Source: Lachnospiraceae bacterium (GTDB lineage: Bacteria; Bacillota_A; Clostridia; Lachnospirales; Lachnospiraceae). Taken from it: a stretch of DNA of 64,000 nt. The stretch spans positions 74,614-138,613 of the forward strand of contig QXWX01000004.1 of the NCBI GenBank assembly GCA_009911175.1, read 5' to 3'. Position 1 is the stretch's first letter. Each line of letters starts with the position of its first letter. The notes under the pieces were generated by a model. The model was not told the DNA's origin, searched no databases, and saw only the letters and a list, made by a program, of their open reading frames with translations. Shown one piece after another: positions 16,703-26,164 of the stretch. The position numbers were made by a program, and so were the translations under genes.

Positions 16703-18798
16703 TAAAATTGCGATGCCTGGTCATAGCAGGCCCTGAGCTGGAACTGGTTGCGGAGGTTCTTCACCGCATCCGTTCTTCTGACGATAAACTGGCTCAGCTT
16801 CTGCATGTATTCCTCCGGCGTGATCTCTCCCTCCGCCACATAGGACAGCCCCTTTTCCCAGCTTGCCGTCAGCTCCGGGTTCAAGAGAGGCCGGATGGAA
16901 TGATCCACCACATCATAGATCATCTCTCCCTGCAGAGTGGGGGTAATGATCTGGGTCTTTTTATTTAACGCCAGATACTGAATATTCATCAGCTTTTTCA
17001 AGATCTCCGCCCGGGTGGCGCTGGTCCCGATCCCGCTGCCCTTGATCTGGGCCCGGAGCTCTTCATCCTCAATGAGCTGTCCCGCATTCTCCATGGCCAG
17101 GATCATGGAGCCGGAGTTATACCGCTTCGGCGGCGTAGTCTCCCCCTCTCTGATCTCCAGCCGTTCTACCGGGAGCACGGCCCCTTTCCGGATCCCCTGG
17201 ACCGCCTGGAACAGATCCCGGTCCACGTTCTGCTTCTCGCCCCCGTCTCCCTCTGCTCCCCCGTCCTCTTTTGCCGTTTTTTTCGCCTGGGGAATGCCTG
17301 ACACTTTGAGATAACCCTCCTCCGCCAGTACCTTGAAGCTGGAAAAAAAGCTTTCCTCTTTGATCTTTGTTACAATGGATACCTTCTGATACACTGCCGG
17401 CGGATAGAAAATGCTCAGAAAGCGGCGTACGATGCAGTCGTAGATCTTCCGGGACATGTCCGAGACAGAGCCCAGGCTCTGCAGTCCCTGCCCGGTGGGT
17501 ACGATGGCATAATGATCCGTGATCTGCTTGTCATTCACATACCGGGTCTTTGCCAGGTTCTTATGGCTTCCGAACTGCAGGATATCCTGTAGATAGGGCA
17601 TTGCCATCTGGTATTTGGAAAGCCCGTTCAGATTGCGGCTGATCTCCTTTGCCGCCGCTGTGGACAGCACACGGGCATCGGTACGGGGATAGGTAACCAG
17701 CTTTTTCTCATACAGCTCCTGCACGATCCGCAGCGTCTCATCGGGACTGATCTTAAACCGCTTGGAGCAGTCATTCTGCAGCTCTGCCAGATTGTAGAGG
17801 AGAGGCGGATTTTTCTTCTCCTTTTTCTTTTCGATGGAAGCCACCTGGCAGGTGAGCGTGTGCCGCGCGCCTGCCGAAGCCCCGCCGCTCTTCCCCGGCG
17901 CAGCCTGATCTTTCGGCAATTCCTGGCCTGCGTAAGTTTCTGCGGCCCCCTGCCCGTCCGTCAGGTACGCGATCAGCTCCTCCGCCTTTTCCCGGGTCTT
18001 GAATCCATTTTCCTTATACAGGTCAAAGGACTCAAACCACCGGGAGCCCTGGACCGCCTTCCATTCCCCTTCAAAGGTCTGGCCGCTGACCTGGATCGTA
18101 CTCAGTACACGGTAGAAGGGCGTTTTCACAAAATCCCGAATCTCCCGCTCCCTGCGCACCACCATCCCCAGCACGCAGGTCATCACCCGGCCCACGGAAA
18201 TCGCCGGTCGATCCTTCGCTCGGAGATAATTGGAAACGCTGTCCCCGTATTTTAGGGTCAGCAGACGGGAAAAGTTAATCCCCATCAGATAATCCTCTTT
18301 TGCGCGCAGGTAGGCGGAGGCACTTAAGTTGTCGTATTCCGACAGCTCCTTTGCCTCCCGGATCCCCCGCAGGATCTCCTCCTCGGTCTGGGAATCAATC
18401 CATACCCGCCTGCGCTCCTTTCCCTGCACATGGGCTTCCTGCTCCACCAGCCGATAGATGTATTCCCCTTCCCGTCCGGAGTCAGTGCACACATAGATGC
18501 GCTCCACATCCTCCCGGTTCAAAATCCCGCTGACGGTCCGAAACTGCTTTTCCACAGCCGGGATCACCTCATACCGGAACTCCTCCGGCAGAAAAGGCAG
18601 AGTATCCAGACTCCATCTTTTCAATGCAGGGTCATATTTGTCCGGATAGCTCATCGTCACCAGATGCCCGACGCACCAGGTCACGATGGCGTTCTCCGCC
18701 TCCAGATAGCCGTCACCGCGCCGTACGTTCAATTTTAAAGCCTTGGCAAATTCCTGCGCAACACTTGGTTTCTCTGCTATATATACTGCTTTCCCCAT
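16699..18798 (-). CDS. topB: DNA topoisomerase III
   Basis: Type IA topoisomerase of 699 residues that passes single strands and resolves recombination and replication intermediates. It has the N-terminal Toprim motifs (IAEKPSVAQEFAKAL; VCTDSGREGEYIYRLV with the metal-binding DxGxEG-like acidic residues) and the active-site Tyr in KKLVTYPRTDAR. The C-terminus lacks the extra zinc fingers of TopA, as expected for TopB. The stop codon TAA lies within the end of the palindromic element at 16501-16702, so the last few residues may derive from it. Confidence 0.96.
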   Translation of the reverse strand: MGKAVYIAEKPSVAQEFAKALKLNVRRGDGYLEAENAIVTWCVGHLVTMSYPDKYDPALKRWSLDTLPFLPEEFRYEVIPAVEKQFRTVSGILNREDVERIYVCTDSGREGEYIYRLVEQEAHVQGKERRRVWIDSQTEEEILRGIREAKELSEYDNLSASAYLRAKEDYLMGINFSRLLTLKYGDSVSNYLRAKDRPAISVGRVMTCVLGMVVRREREIRDFVKTPFYRVLSTIQVSGQTFEGEWKAVQGSRWFESFDLYKENGFKTREKAEELIAYLTDGQGAAETYAGQELPKDQAAPGKSGGASAGARHTLTCQVASIEKKKEKKNPPLLYNLAELQNDCSKRFKISPDETLRIVQELYEKKLVTYPRTDARVLSTAAAKEISRNLNGLSKYQMAMPYLQDILQFGSHKNLAKTRYVNDKQITDHYAIVPTGQGLQSLGSVSDMSRKIYDCIVRRFLSIFYPPAVYQKVSIVTKIKEESFFSSFKVLAEEGYLKVSGIPQAKKTAKEDGGAEGDGGEKQNVDRDLFQAVQGIRKGAVLPVERLEIREGETTPPKRYNSGSMILAMENAGQLIEDEELRAQIKGSGIGTSATRAEILKKLMNIQYLALNKKTQIITPTLQGEMIYDVVDHSIRPLLNPELTASWEKGLSYVAEGEITPEEYMQKLSQFIVRRTDAVKNLRNQFQLRACYDQASQFY

Positions 18799-18923
18799 AG
18801 ATTTATACTACCCGTTCCTTATTATAATCAATTCTGATCTATTCACGCCGATGAAATCCGCCGTAAGTATTGCGCCAGCCGCATGGAACACCGGAATCTC
18901 CGGACTGCGCCGATTCCCTGGAA

Positions 18924-19973
18924 TTATCCTTCCCTGCGGAAGCGGTACGCCGTCACCGTGTGATAAGCATGCCCTGCCCTGCAGACAGAGCTTGGAAAAT
19001 TCTCATGATGGACAGCGTCCGGAAAATACTGGGTCTCAAAGCAGACCGCAGCACGGTACGGATACACCGCCCCGTCTTTTCCGGTTTCCTGATCCAGGAA
19101 ATTGCTTGTATACACCTGAATGCCTGGCAGGTCTGTATACACGTCCATGACGATACCGCTTTCATGCGCGGCCGCCTCCGCTACTTTACCAAACTTTCCG
19201 CCATTTTTCAATACCCAGTTGTGGTCATAGCCCCTTCCCAGACGGATTGCTTCAAAGTCAGAGTCGATCTCGTCACCGATCACACGCCCGTTCCTAAAAT
19301 CCATGGGCGTGCCTGCCACATCCATGAACTCTCCCGTAGGGATGGAATCCGCGTCTGTGAGAGTAAATGCATCCGCATCCAGGGTCACCTCATGAGAAAG
19401 GATATTTCCGCTGTCATGTCCATTCAGATTAAAATAGCTGTGGTTTGTCATGTTGATGACCGTATCCGCATCCGGAACCGCATCGTATGTAAACCGGAGC
19501 TCATTCTCCTCTGTCAGGGTACATGTGATCTTCATATCCAGCGCCCCGGGAAATCCCTGATCCCCGTCCGGACTGTGCAGCAGGAAGGTCAAATGATCAT
19601 CCGCGATCTCCTCTGCTTCCCAGAAACGCTTGTTATAGACGTCCGGTCCGCTGTGCAGATTGTTGCTGTTCTGATTGGCAGTCAGGGAAACGGTCACGCC
19701 GTTTAGTTCAAAGGAAGCCCCTCCGATCCGGTTCGCGTTACGGCCCACCGGCGCGCCGATGGATTCTGTGCCTGCCTCATATCCGGCTGCGTTTTCATAA
19801 CCCAATACCACGTCCCGAAGCCGCCCTTCCCGGTCCGGCACAAACAGCCTCACCAGCGAAGCGCCGTAATCCGTAAATTCCGCCGACATCCCGGCATCAT
19901 TCGTCAGAGTGTACAGCTTTGCTTCCTTCCCGTCTTTTACTGTTCCAAACGCACTGATCTTGATTGGTTTCAT
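18924..19973 (-). CDS. galM: Aldose 1-epimerase (galactose mutarotase)
   Basis: Interconverts alpha and beta anomers of aldoses. The 349 residues show the family motifs GAPVGRNANRIGGASF (sugar binding), NNLHSGPDVYNKRFWEAEE with the catalytic His, and the second His and Glu regions NMTNHSYFNLNG and CFETQYFPDAVHHENFPSS (catalytic Glu). Start ATG at 19973 has AGGAGG upstream. No other galactose (Leloir) genes are near. It follows ppk1 on the same strand with a 29-nt gap. Confidence 0.96.
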   Translation of the reverse strand: MKPIKISAFGTVKDGKEAKLYTLTNDAGMSAEFTDYGASLVRLFVPDREGRLRDVVLGYENAAGYEAGTESIGAPVGRNANRIGGASFELNGVTVSLTANQNSNNLHSGPDVYNKRFWEAEEIADDHLTFLLHSPDGDQGFPGALDMKITCTLTEENELRFTYDAVPDADTVINMTNHSYFNLNGHDSGNILSHEVTLDADAFTLTDADSIPTGEFMDVAGTPMDFRNGRVIGDEIDSDFEAIRLGRGYDHNWVLKNGGKFGKVAEAAAHESGIVMDVYTDLPGIQVYTSNFLDQETGKDGAVYPYRAAVCFETQYFPDAVHHENFPSSVCRAGHAYHTVTAYRFRREG

Positions 19974-20002
19974 CTGTTTTCCTCCTATACTTGTTTTATC
20001 TG

Positions 20003-22129
20003 TTATTTTCTCTTTTTGATCTGAACTACGGGCACAGCGTCACGCAGCCTGGACAAAAGGGACTTCCTTTCCTCAATCCGTTCCGGCCGTTTCGCGTGAA
20101 GCGCTTCCTTCATGAAAATCTCCTGGGCGCAAATTTTCCGCTCCCCGCCCTTCTTTTTCTGATACGTTCCGTCGCTGGTCATGACCCTTGCTTTTACATT
20201 GTCCGCAAGCATGATCGCCAGATACCGCACAAGCTGTTTTTTGATGGCCGGGTCATAGATCGGGCAGGCCACCTCCACACGCTTTTCCGTGTTCCGGGTC
20301 ATCATGTCCGCAGAGCCGATGTACACCTTCTTCTCATCCCCGGATCCAAAGACAAATACTCTGGGGTGCTCCAGGTAGCGGCCTACGATGCTGGTCACGG
20401 TGAGGTTCTCCGTTTCTCCCGGAATGCCCGGCAGCACGCAGCAGATTCCCCGCACGATCAGGTCGATCTTCACGCCGGCCCTGGACGCCTCCGCCACCTT
20501 CCGGATAAAATCAATATCCGTAACGGAATTCATTTTCATCAGGACTCTTCCCGAGGTTCCTTTCTTGATTTCCTCATCAATCAGCATCAGCACCTTCTGC
20601 TTTAAGCTGGTAGGAGACACGATCAGATGCTGGTATGCGCCGTGGAGGTTGCTGATGGCCATATTTTTGAAAAAGACCGCCGCGTCCTCCCCGATCGCCT
20701 GGTTGGCTGTCATAAGAGAAAAGTCGGTATACATTTTCGCCGTCTTTTCGTTGTAATTGCCGGTTCCGATCTGGGTAATATAGCGGATCTCGTTGCGGCT
20801 GCGGTAGGTGATCAGGCAGATCTTGGAGTGGACCTTGTACCCCTCGAAGCCGTAGATCACTCGGCAGCCTGCCTCTTCCATACGCTCTGCCCAGTCGATG
20901 TTGTTCTGCTCGTCAAACCGCGCGCGCAGCTCGATCAGGGCTGTGACCTCCTTGCCGTTTTCTGCGGCGGCACACAGATATTCCACCAGCCTGGTCTTCT
21001 TCGCCAGCCGATAAATGGTGATCTTGATGGTCATGACATCGGGATCCACCGACGCTTCGCGGATCAGCTGCAGGAACGGCTCCATACTCTCATAGGGGTA
21101 GGAAAGAAGGATGTCCCGGCGCTTCACCTGGGCCATCACGCTGCCCTCCGCCACCGATGCCGACGGCTGAGGAACAAAGGTCTCATCCGTCAGGGAGCGT
21201 TTCATGGAATCTGGCACCTTCTCGATCACAGAGAACACGAAATCCAGCGTCATGGGCATCTTGGTCCGGAAAATGCATTCTTGGGTGACGTTGAACTTCT
21301 CACAGAAAAACTTCTCCATCTCTTTTCCAAGGGGGCTTGCCACCTCCAGGCGGACCACTGCCATCCTTCTTCTCTTGTGCAGGGCTTTTTGCATCACGAA
21401 ACGGAAGTCATCATTGTCCGCATAGGAATCATCGTCCGGAGAGATGTCGGCGTTCCGTGTGACGCAGATATAATTTTTATCGGACACCTGGTACTGACCG
21501 AAGATCAGCTCCATGTATTCCAGGATCACCTTTTCGATGCGAATATAACGCACATCATGTCCCGGAAGGTACACGATCTTGGGCACGAACTGGGGAATCG
21601 GAACGATCCCCATCATAGTCCGGTCATCCAGCTTGAGATTCGCCACAATGTAGACTTCCTTATTAAGCAGGTGGGGGAACGGATGGTTCACATCCACGAT
21701 CTGCGGGGAAAGCACCGGCAAGACCTGTTCCTTAAAATATTTTTTAATAAACTTCTTTTCCTGGGGCTCCAGCTCCTTGAAGCCCATGCTGCTAATCCCA
21801 TAGGTGGAAAGCTGTTTCTTGATCTCCGAATAGGTCTTATCCCGCTCCTTGTAAAGGGGCGCCACCGCGCCGTAGATCGCCTTAAGCTGCTCCCCCGGCG
21901 TCATCCCGGATTTCAGATCCACCTTTTTGTTGTCCACGGCCGCCATGTTTAAGAGGTTGCCGACCCGGATCATAAAAAATTCGTCCAGGTTGCTGGTAAA
22001 GATGGAGACGAACTTCATCCGCTCCAGAAGCGGCACGCTCTCGTCCCGTGCCTCCTCCAGGACCCGCTGGTTAAACCGCAGCCAGGACAATTCCCTGTTT
22101 TGTGTGTAGTTCATTTTTTCCTTGCTCAT
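20003..22129 (-). CDS. ppk1: Polyphosphate kinase 1
   Basis: Makes inorganic polyphosphate from ATP. The 708-residue protein has the N domain with RELSWLRFNQRVLEEA, the head domain, and two C-terminal PLD-like domains. The autophosphorylated His lies in GYKVHSKICLITYR, and the second conserved His in YNEKTAKMYTDFSLMTAN-adjacent sequence region is in place. It is linked to downstream galM. An exopolyphosphatase gene is not in the window. Confidence 0.97.
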   Translation of the reverse strand: MSKEKMNYTQNRELSWLRFNQRVLEEARDESVPLLERMKFVSIFTSNLDEFFMIRVGNLLNMAAVDNKKVDLKSGMTPGEQLKAIYGAVAPLYKERDKTYSEIKKQLSTYGISSMGFKELEPQEKKFIKKYFKEQVLPVLSPQIVDVNHPFPHLLNKEVYIVANLKLDDRTMMGIVPIPQFVPKIVYLPGHDVRYIRIEKVILEYMELIFGQYQVSDKNYICVTRNADISPDDDSYADNDDFRFVMQKALHKRRRMAVVRLEVASPLGKEMEKFFCEKFNVTQECIFRTKMPMTLDFVFSVIEKVPDSMKRSLTDETFVPQPSASVAEGSVMAQVKRRDILLSYPYESMEPFLQLIREASVDPDVMTIKITIYRLAKKTRLVEYLCAAAENGKEVTALIELRARFDEQNNIDWAERMEEAGCRVIYGFEGYKVHSKICLITYRSRNEIRYITQIGTGNYNEKTAKMYTDFSLMTANQAIGEDAAVFFKNMAISNLHGAYQHLIVSPTSLKQKVLMLIDEEIKKGTSGRVLMKMNSVTDIDFIRKVAEASRAGVKIDLIVRGICCVLPGIPGETENLTVTSIVGRYLEHPRVFVFGSGDEKKVYIGSADMMTRNTEKRVEVACPIYDPAIKKQLVRYLAIMLADNVKARVMTSDGTYQKKKGGERKICAQEIFMKEALHAKRPERIEERKSLLSRLRDAVPVVQIKKRK

Positions 22130-22217
22130 CTTCTTTTCCTCCTGGTTTCATAAATCCTGCCTGATCGGACGATATGCGTCCATGATTGCAGGACAGATAT
22201 TCTTCCTTGTGCAGAAT

Positions 22218-23075
22218 TTATCTCTCCAAATATTCCGTCAGGCGGTCATATTCCCGCGCCATCAGGTGATAGCCGTGCTCGTAAAAGCCTGTCAGGATCT
22301 CTGCATTGCGCTCCAGCCGGGACACCGTTTTCACCTGGGGCCGCAGGACGAAGATCCTGCCTTCCTCTTCCAGGCGTTCGATCTGTTCCATCGTGCGGTT
22401 ATAATACAGACTCCTTGTCATGATGGCCCTCAGCAGAGCAGGATAAGACCGGTACGCCTCCCGGTAGACCCTTGCCATCCCCTTAGACACCCTCTTTTTC
22501 CGGTATCCCGGATTCCGGGTCAGGATCACCACGATCTTCCGGTTCCCATAGGTCAGCGCCCGCTGGATAGGCACCGAATCCGCCAGGCCGCCGTCCAGAT
22601 AGGGAACCCCGTCCACCCTCACGATGGGGGTCAAAAGCGGCATACTGCAGGATGCCCTGCATAGCTTCATCAGCCTCGCCCTGTCCTGCCGTTCATCCAG
22701 ATATTCCGCCTTTCCGGTGAGGCAGTTCGTCGCTACGATCTCGCACTTTATCTCCGACTGGAAATACGTCTCAAAATCAAAGGGAAATGTCTCATTGGGA
22801 TAGGTGTCAAAGATCATATCCATATTCATAAGACTTTTTTCCTTGATCGCCTTCCGGAACCCGTGGACATAATCATCCTTTTTGTCTGTCAGGATCATAC
22901 AATCCCTTGTCCTGCCGGGCTGTCTTGACACATAATCCACCGCGTTGCAGGAGCCTGCGGACACGCCGATGACGTGGGATATATAAAGTTCCTGCTCCAT
23001 CAGATAATCCAGGACTCCTGAGGTAAATACCCCTCTTGTCGCCCCGCCCTCCAGGATCATTGTTGCTTTCTGCAT
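22218..23075 (-). CDS. Patatin-like phospholipase family protein
   Basis: Serine acyl hydrolase of 285 residues. The Ser-Asp dyad is complete: oxyanion loop GGATRGVF (about 10-17), nucleophile elbow GVSAGS (about 38-43) and Asp in YLDGGLADSVPI. Such RssA/YlbK-like proteins occur widely in Firmicutes; the natural lipid is unknown. It lies 88 nt upstream of ppk1 on the same strand and is divergent from the ABC-F gene. Confidence 0.92.
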   Translation of the reverse strand: MQKATMILEGGATRGVFTSGVLDYLMEQELYISHVIGVSAGSCNAVDYVSRQPGRTRDCMILTDKKDDYVHGFRKAIKEKSLMNMDMIFDTYPNETFPFDFETYFQSEIKCEIVATNCLTGKAEYLDERQDRARLMKLCRASCSMPLLTPIVRVDGVPYLDGGLADSVPIQRALTYGNRKIVVILTRNPGYRKKRVSKGMARVYREAYRSYPALLRAIMTRSLYYNRTMEQIERLEEEGRIFVLRPQVKTVSRLERNAEILTGFYEHGYHLMAREYDRLTEYLER

Positions 23076-23311
23076 ATTAAAACCTCGCTTCTGATCATTT
23101 TACTGTTTTATTCTCTCTTCGTTTTTTATCTGCAAGACGCCTCTTTTCATATGTAGGATTCAGGATCCGCGTAAAACATCTGACATCTCCTGACTCGTCT
23201 GTATCTGTCATTTTTCTGCTGATCCCGAATCAATTTCTTCCAATTATAGCACACAATCCCTCCTTTAAGTAGACCTTTTTATTGAAATTGTAAATGGTGC
23301 GATGATTTTCC
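23076..23311. other. Divergent intergenic region, no gene seen
   Basis: Between the divergent patatin and ABC-F genes. It is AT-rich and should hold the patatin promoter on the minus strand, but I cannot mark it with confidence. Confidence 0.5.
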
Positions 23312-23339
23312 TTGAAAAACAAAAGGTTTTATGTATAAT
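23312..23339 (+). promoter_or_regulatory. Promoter of the ABC-F gene
   Basis: TTGAAA (23312-23317) and TATAAT (23334-23339) with a 16-nt spacer. The leader of about 65 nt contains the small hairpin GCGGG-CGGAT-CCCGC. Confidence 0.65.
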
Positions 23340-23413
23340 ATAGAGGAAGTGACAGTAAAACACGCGGGCGGATCCCGCCTGATAAAGATTTAGAAAAGCA
23401 GAGGGTTTACAGT

Positions 23414-25048
23414 ATGATCAGTGCAAATAATATTACATTAAGAGTTGGAAAAAAAGCATTATTTGAAGATGTGAACATCAAATTCACCGAAGGAAACTGC
23501 TACGGCATCATCGGCGCCAACGGCGCGGGAAAGTCTACCTTTTTGAAGATCCTGTCCGGGCAGCTCGAGCCGACCAACGGGGAGATCGCCATTACTCCGG
23601 GAGAACGTCTCTCCTTCCTGCAGCAGGATCAGTCCAAGTACGACGAATATCCCGTTCTGGACACGGTCATTATGGGAAATGCCCGCCTTTATGAGATCAT
23701 GAAGGAAAAAGACGCCATCTATGCGAAAGAGGATTTCACCGATGAGGATGGGATCAAGGCCAGCGAGCTGGAAGGGGAATTTGCTACCATGAACGGCTGG
23801 GAGGCGGAATCCGACGCTGCCGCCCTGCTGAACGGCTTGGGGATCGATACGGAGCTTCATTACAAAGCCGTGAGGGACCTGACCGGTCCGGAGAAAGTCA
23901 AGGTGCTGCTGGCGCAGGCATTGTTCGGCAACCCGGATATCCTGCTGCTGGACGAGCCTACCAACCATTTGGACCTGGACGCCATCGCATGGCTGGAGGA
24001 ATTTTTGATCAATTTTGAAAATACGGTGATCGTGGTTTCCCATGACCGTTATTTCCTGAACAAGGTCTGCACCCAGATTGCGGACATCGACTACGGTAAG
24101 ATCCAGCTCTACGCCGGAAACTATGACTTCTGGTATGAGTCCAGCCAGCTCATTATCCGGCAGATGAAGGAAGCGAATAAAAAGAAGGAAGAAAAGATCA
24201 AGGAGCTGCAGGAATTTATTTCCCGGTTCAGTGCCAACGCGTCCAAGTCCAAGCAGGCTACCTCCAGGAAGCGTGCCCTGGAAAAGATCCAGCTGGATGA
24301 AATCAAGCCGTCCAGCCGGAAGTACCCCTACATCGACTTCCGGCCGAACCGTGAGATTGGCAATGAAGTGCTGGCTGTAGAAGGGCTTTCTAAGACCATT
24401 GATGGAGAAAAGGTCCTGGACAACCTGACCTTTACGCTGGGCCACGATGACAAGGTAGCTTTTGTGGGCAGCAATGAGCTTGCCAAGACGGTCTTGTTCA
24501 AGATTCTGATCGGCGAGATGGAGCCGGACGAGGGAACCTACAAGTGGGGGATCACTACCTCCCAGGCGTATTTCCCGAAGGATTTCGGAGAGGAATTTGA
24601 CAGCGATTACACCATCACGGAATGGCTCACCCAGTATTCCGAGAACAAGGATGTCACCTATGTCCGTGGTTTCTTAGGCCGGATGCTGTTCGGCGGAGAA
24701 GACGGCGTGAAGCGGCTGAAGGTACTTTCCGGAGGAGAAAAGGTGCGGTGCCTGCTGTCCAAGATGATGATCTCCGGCGCCAATGTGCTGCTCTTCGACG
24801 AGCCCACCAATCATCTGGATATGGAGGCGATCACATCGCTGAATAACGGTATGATCAAATTCCCGGGTGTGCTTCTGTTCACCTCCCGGGACCATCAGAT
24901 CGTCCAGACGACAGCCAACCGGATCATGGAGATCGTACCGGGGGGCAAGCTGATCGACAAGATCACGACCTACGACGAATATCTGGCAAATGACGAGATG
25001 GCGAGAAAACGGCATACGTATACGGTACAGGTGGAAGAAGAAGATTAG
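23414..25048 (+). CDS. ABC-F family ATPase
   Basis: Soluble protein of 544 residues with two nucleotide-binding domains and a linker (about 245-300, rich in Lys and Glu) that reaches the ribosomal tRNA sites in this family. Domain 1 has Walker A GANGAGKST and Walker B ILLLDEPTNHLD but a weakened signature, LTGPEKVKV. Domain 2 has a good signature LSGGEKVRC and Walker B LLFDEPTNHLD, but its Walker A is GSNELAKT, lacking the usual GKS/T. So one composite ATP site looks canonical and the other degenerate. Resembles the YkpA/YbiT branch rather than a proven resistance factor. Confidence 0.93.
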   Translation: MISANNITLRVGKKALFEDVNIKFTEGNCYGIIGANGAGKSTFLKILSGQLEPTNGEIAITPGERLSFLQQDQSKYDEYPVLDTVIMGNARLYEIMKEKDAIYAKEDFTDEDGIKASELEGEFATMNGWEAESDAAALLNGLGIDTELHYKAVRDLTGPEKVKVLLAQALFGNPDILLLDEPTNHLDLDAIAWLEEFLINFENTVIVVSHDRYFLNKVCTQIADIDYGKIQLYAGNYDFWYESSQLIIRQMKEANKKKEEKIKELQEFISRFSANASKSKQATSRKRALEKIQLDEIKPSSRKYPYIDFRPNREIGNEVLAVEGLSKTIDGEKVLDNLTFTLGHDDKVAFVGSNELAKTVLFKILIGEMEPDEGTYKWGITTSQAYFPKDFGEEFDSDYTITEWLTQYSENKDVTYVRGFLGRMLFGGEDGVKRLKVLSGGEKVRCLLSKMMISGANVLLFDEPTNHLDMEAITSLNNGMIKFPGVLLFTSRDHQIVQTTANRIMEIVPGGKLIDKITTYDEYLANDEMARKRHTYTVQVEEED

Positions 25049-25080
25049 GTAAGGCTTTCTATCCAGAAATCCTGCCACTG

Positions 25081-25183
25081 AAAAATTTCCACCTGTACGG
25101 TTGCAATCCGAAGTCACATTTTTATGCAATTTATTGCAATGAAAATGCGACTGCGGATTGCAACCGTACAGGTGGAAATTTTT
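25081..25183. repeat. Near-perfect 103-bp palindrome, family CCTGTACGGTTG
   Basis: Perfectly complementary 30-nt arms (25081-25110 and 25154-25183), then a further 11-nt pairing AGTCACATTTT / AAAATGCGACT with one mismatch, and a centre built of TGCAAT and ATTGCA. It lies between the convergent ABC-F and phosphatase genes and ends in T's on both strands, so it can act as a bidirectional terminator. Shares arms and core with 16501-16702. Confidence 0.8.
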
Positions 25184-25194
25184 TACTATTTCTC

Positions 25195-25839
25195 CTATTC
25201 TATACTCCACCGTTTAACAGGATCTTTATAATAGACCTTGCTCTCTTCCGCGATCACCGGCACTCCATCCCTCACGTCAACGGTGGTCACCGCACAGTTC
25301 GCCGGAACCTGCCACTTCCAGAAATCCGCGGCGTTCAGATTCCTCCGGATATGGTTCAGCAACGCGGTCATGGCGGCGCCGTGTGTGGACAGCAGGATCT
25401 GCTTCCCCTGCAACGCCTGATTTTCACACAGCTCTTTTAAGAATTGTCCGGTCCGCTCCATAATGTCCGCTATACTCTCCCCGCCCTTTGCCGGGACAAA
25501 ATTCCCCGTATCGATAAAGAATTTTTTGAACGCTTCACTTTCCAGCGCTTTTTCTTTTCCGCTGATGCACATGCCCTCATATTCTCCGAATCCCATTTCC
25601 TTGATCCCGTTGGATTCGATGAGAGGGATATCCCTGCCCGCCAGTATGATCTCGGCCGTTTCACGCGCCCGGACCAGCGGGCTTGTATAAGCAAGGTCAA
25701 AGGGAATGTCCTTCATCCCCTCCGCTGTCTCGCGTGCCAGATGCCTTCCGTATTCATTCAGCGGAATGTCCGAGAAGCCCTGTACCCTACGCGCCTTATT
25801 CCAATCTGTTTCTCCGTGTCGTACAATGTATAATCTCAT
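25195..25839 (-). CDS. Histidine phosphatase family protein (phosphoglycerate mutase-like)
   Basis: Protein of 214 residues with the catalytic RHG motif in LYIVRHGETDWN (phospho-accepting His at about 8), the second Arg in TSPLVRARETAEII, the acidic residue in KEMGFGEYEGMCISG, and the second His in LLSTHGAAMTALL. Cofactor-dependent phosphoglycerate mutases, cobalamin-pathway CobC and broad phosphatases share this pattern; no cobalamin genes are near, so the substrate stays open. ATG at 25839 follows AGGGG. Confidence 0.92.
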   Translation of the reverse strand: MRLYIVRHGETDWNKARRVQGFSDIPLNEYGRHLARETAEGMKDIPFDLAYTSPLVRARETAEIILAGRDIPLIESNGIKEMGFGEYEGMCISGKEKALESEAFKKFFIDTGNFVPAKGGESIADIMERTGQFLKELCENQALQGKQILLSTHGAAMTALLNHIRRNLNAADFWKWQVPANCAVTTVDVRDGVPVIAEESKVYYKDPVKRWSIE

Positions 25840-26087
25840 CTTTTGTCCCCTTTGTCTGCTGTTGCTTTATAGTATTCTACACATCTCTATTAGATCTTAT
25901 CGTGAAAAAATACTGTTCACTTTTTTGAAAATGCAGATTTCATCTATATTCTTTCACGCAATATCTTCACTTTATATAGTATATATGTTTATACTTATAT
26001 TTTCAACTCAATTTGAATCCAAACAGTATCGCGATCGTTACATGTCACATCTTACCGGCAAGGACGAACTAATGTTTGTTTTTTTAA
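25840..26087. other. AT-rich divergent intergenic region, no gene seen
   Basis: Separates the phosphatase from the Fic gene. It contains GATCGTTACATGTCACA (26033-26049), which matches all but one base of the left end of the hairpin element at 46744, possibly a fragment of it. Otherwise nothing recognisable. Confidence 0.45.
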
Positions 26088-26116
26088 TAGACAAACTATT
26101 TGAGATATGCTATACT
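26088..26116 (+). promoter_or_regulatory. Promoter of the Fic gene
   Basis: TAGACA (26088-26093) and TATACT (26111-26116), spacing 17. A small dyad CTGAAT-CATA-ATTCAG overlaps the expected start point and could be an operator. Confidence 0.6.
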
Positions 26117-26164
26117 GAATCATAATTCAGATTCTGTAATGACAATATCAATGAGAGGAAAACT

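Noticed and set aside
20627..21952. Long plus-strand frame opposite ppk1
   Set aside because: Shadow of the polyphosphate kinase gene; no ribosome binding site and no domain.
23340..23413. Leader peptide or attenuator for the ABC-F gene
   Set aside because: A GTG frame of about 14 codons can be drawn in the leader, but it is too close to its ribosome binding site and the leader is too short for alternative hairpins.
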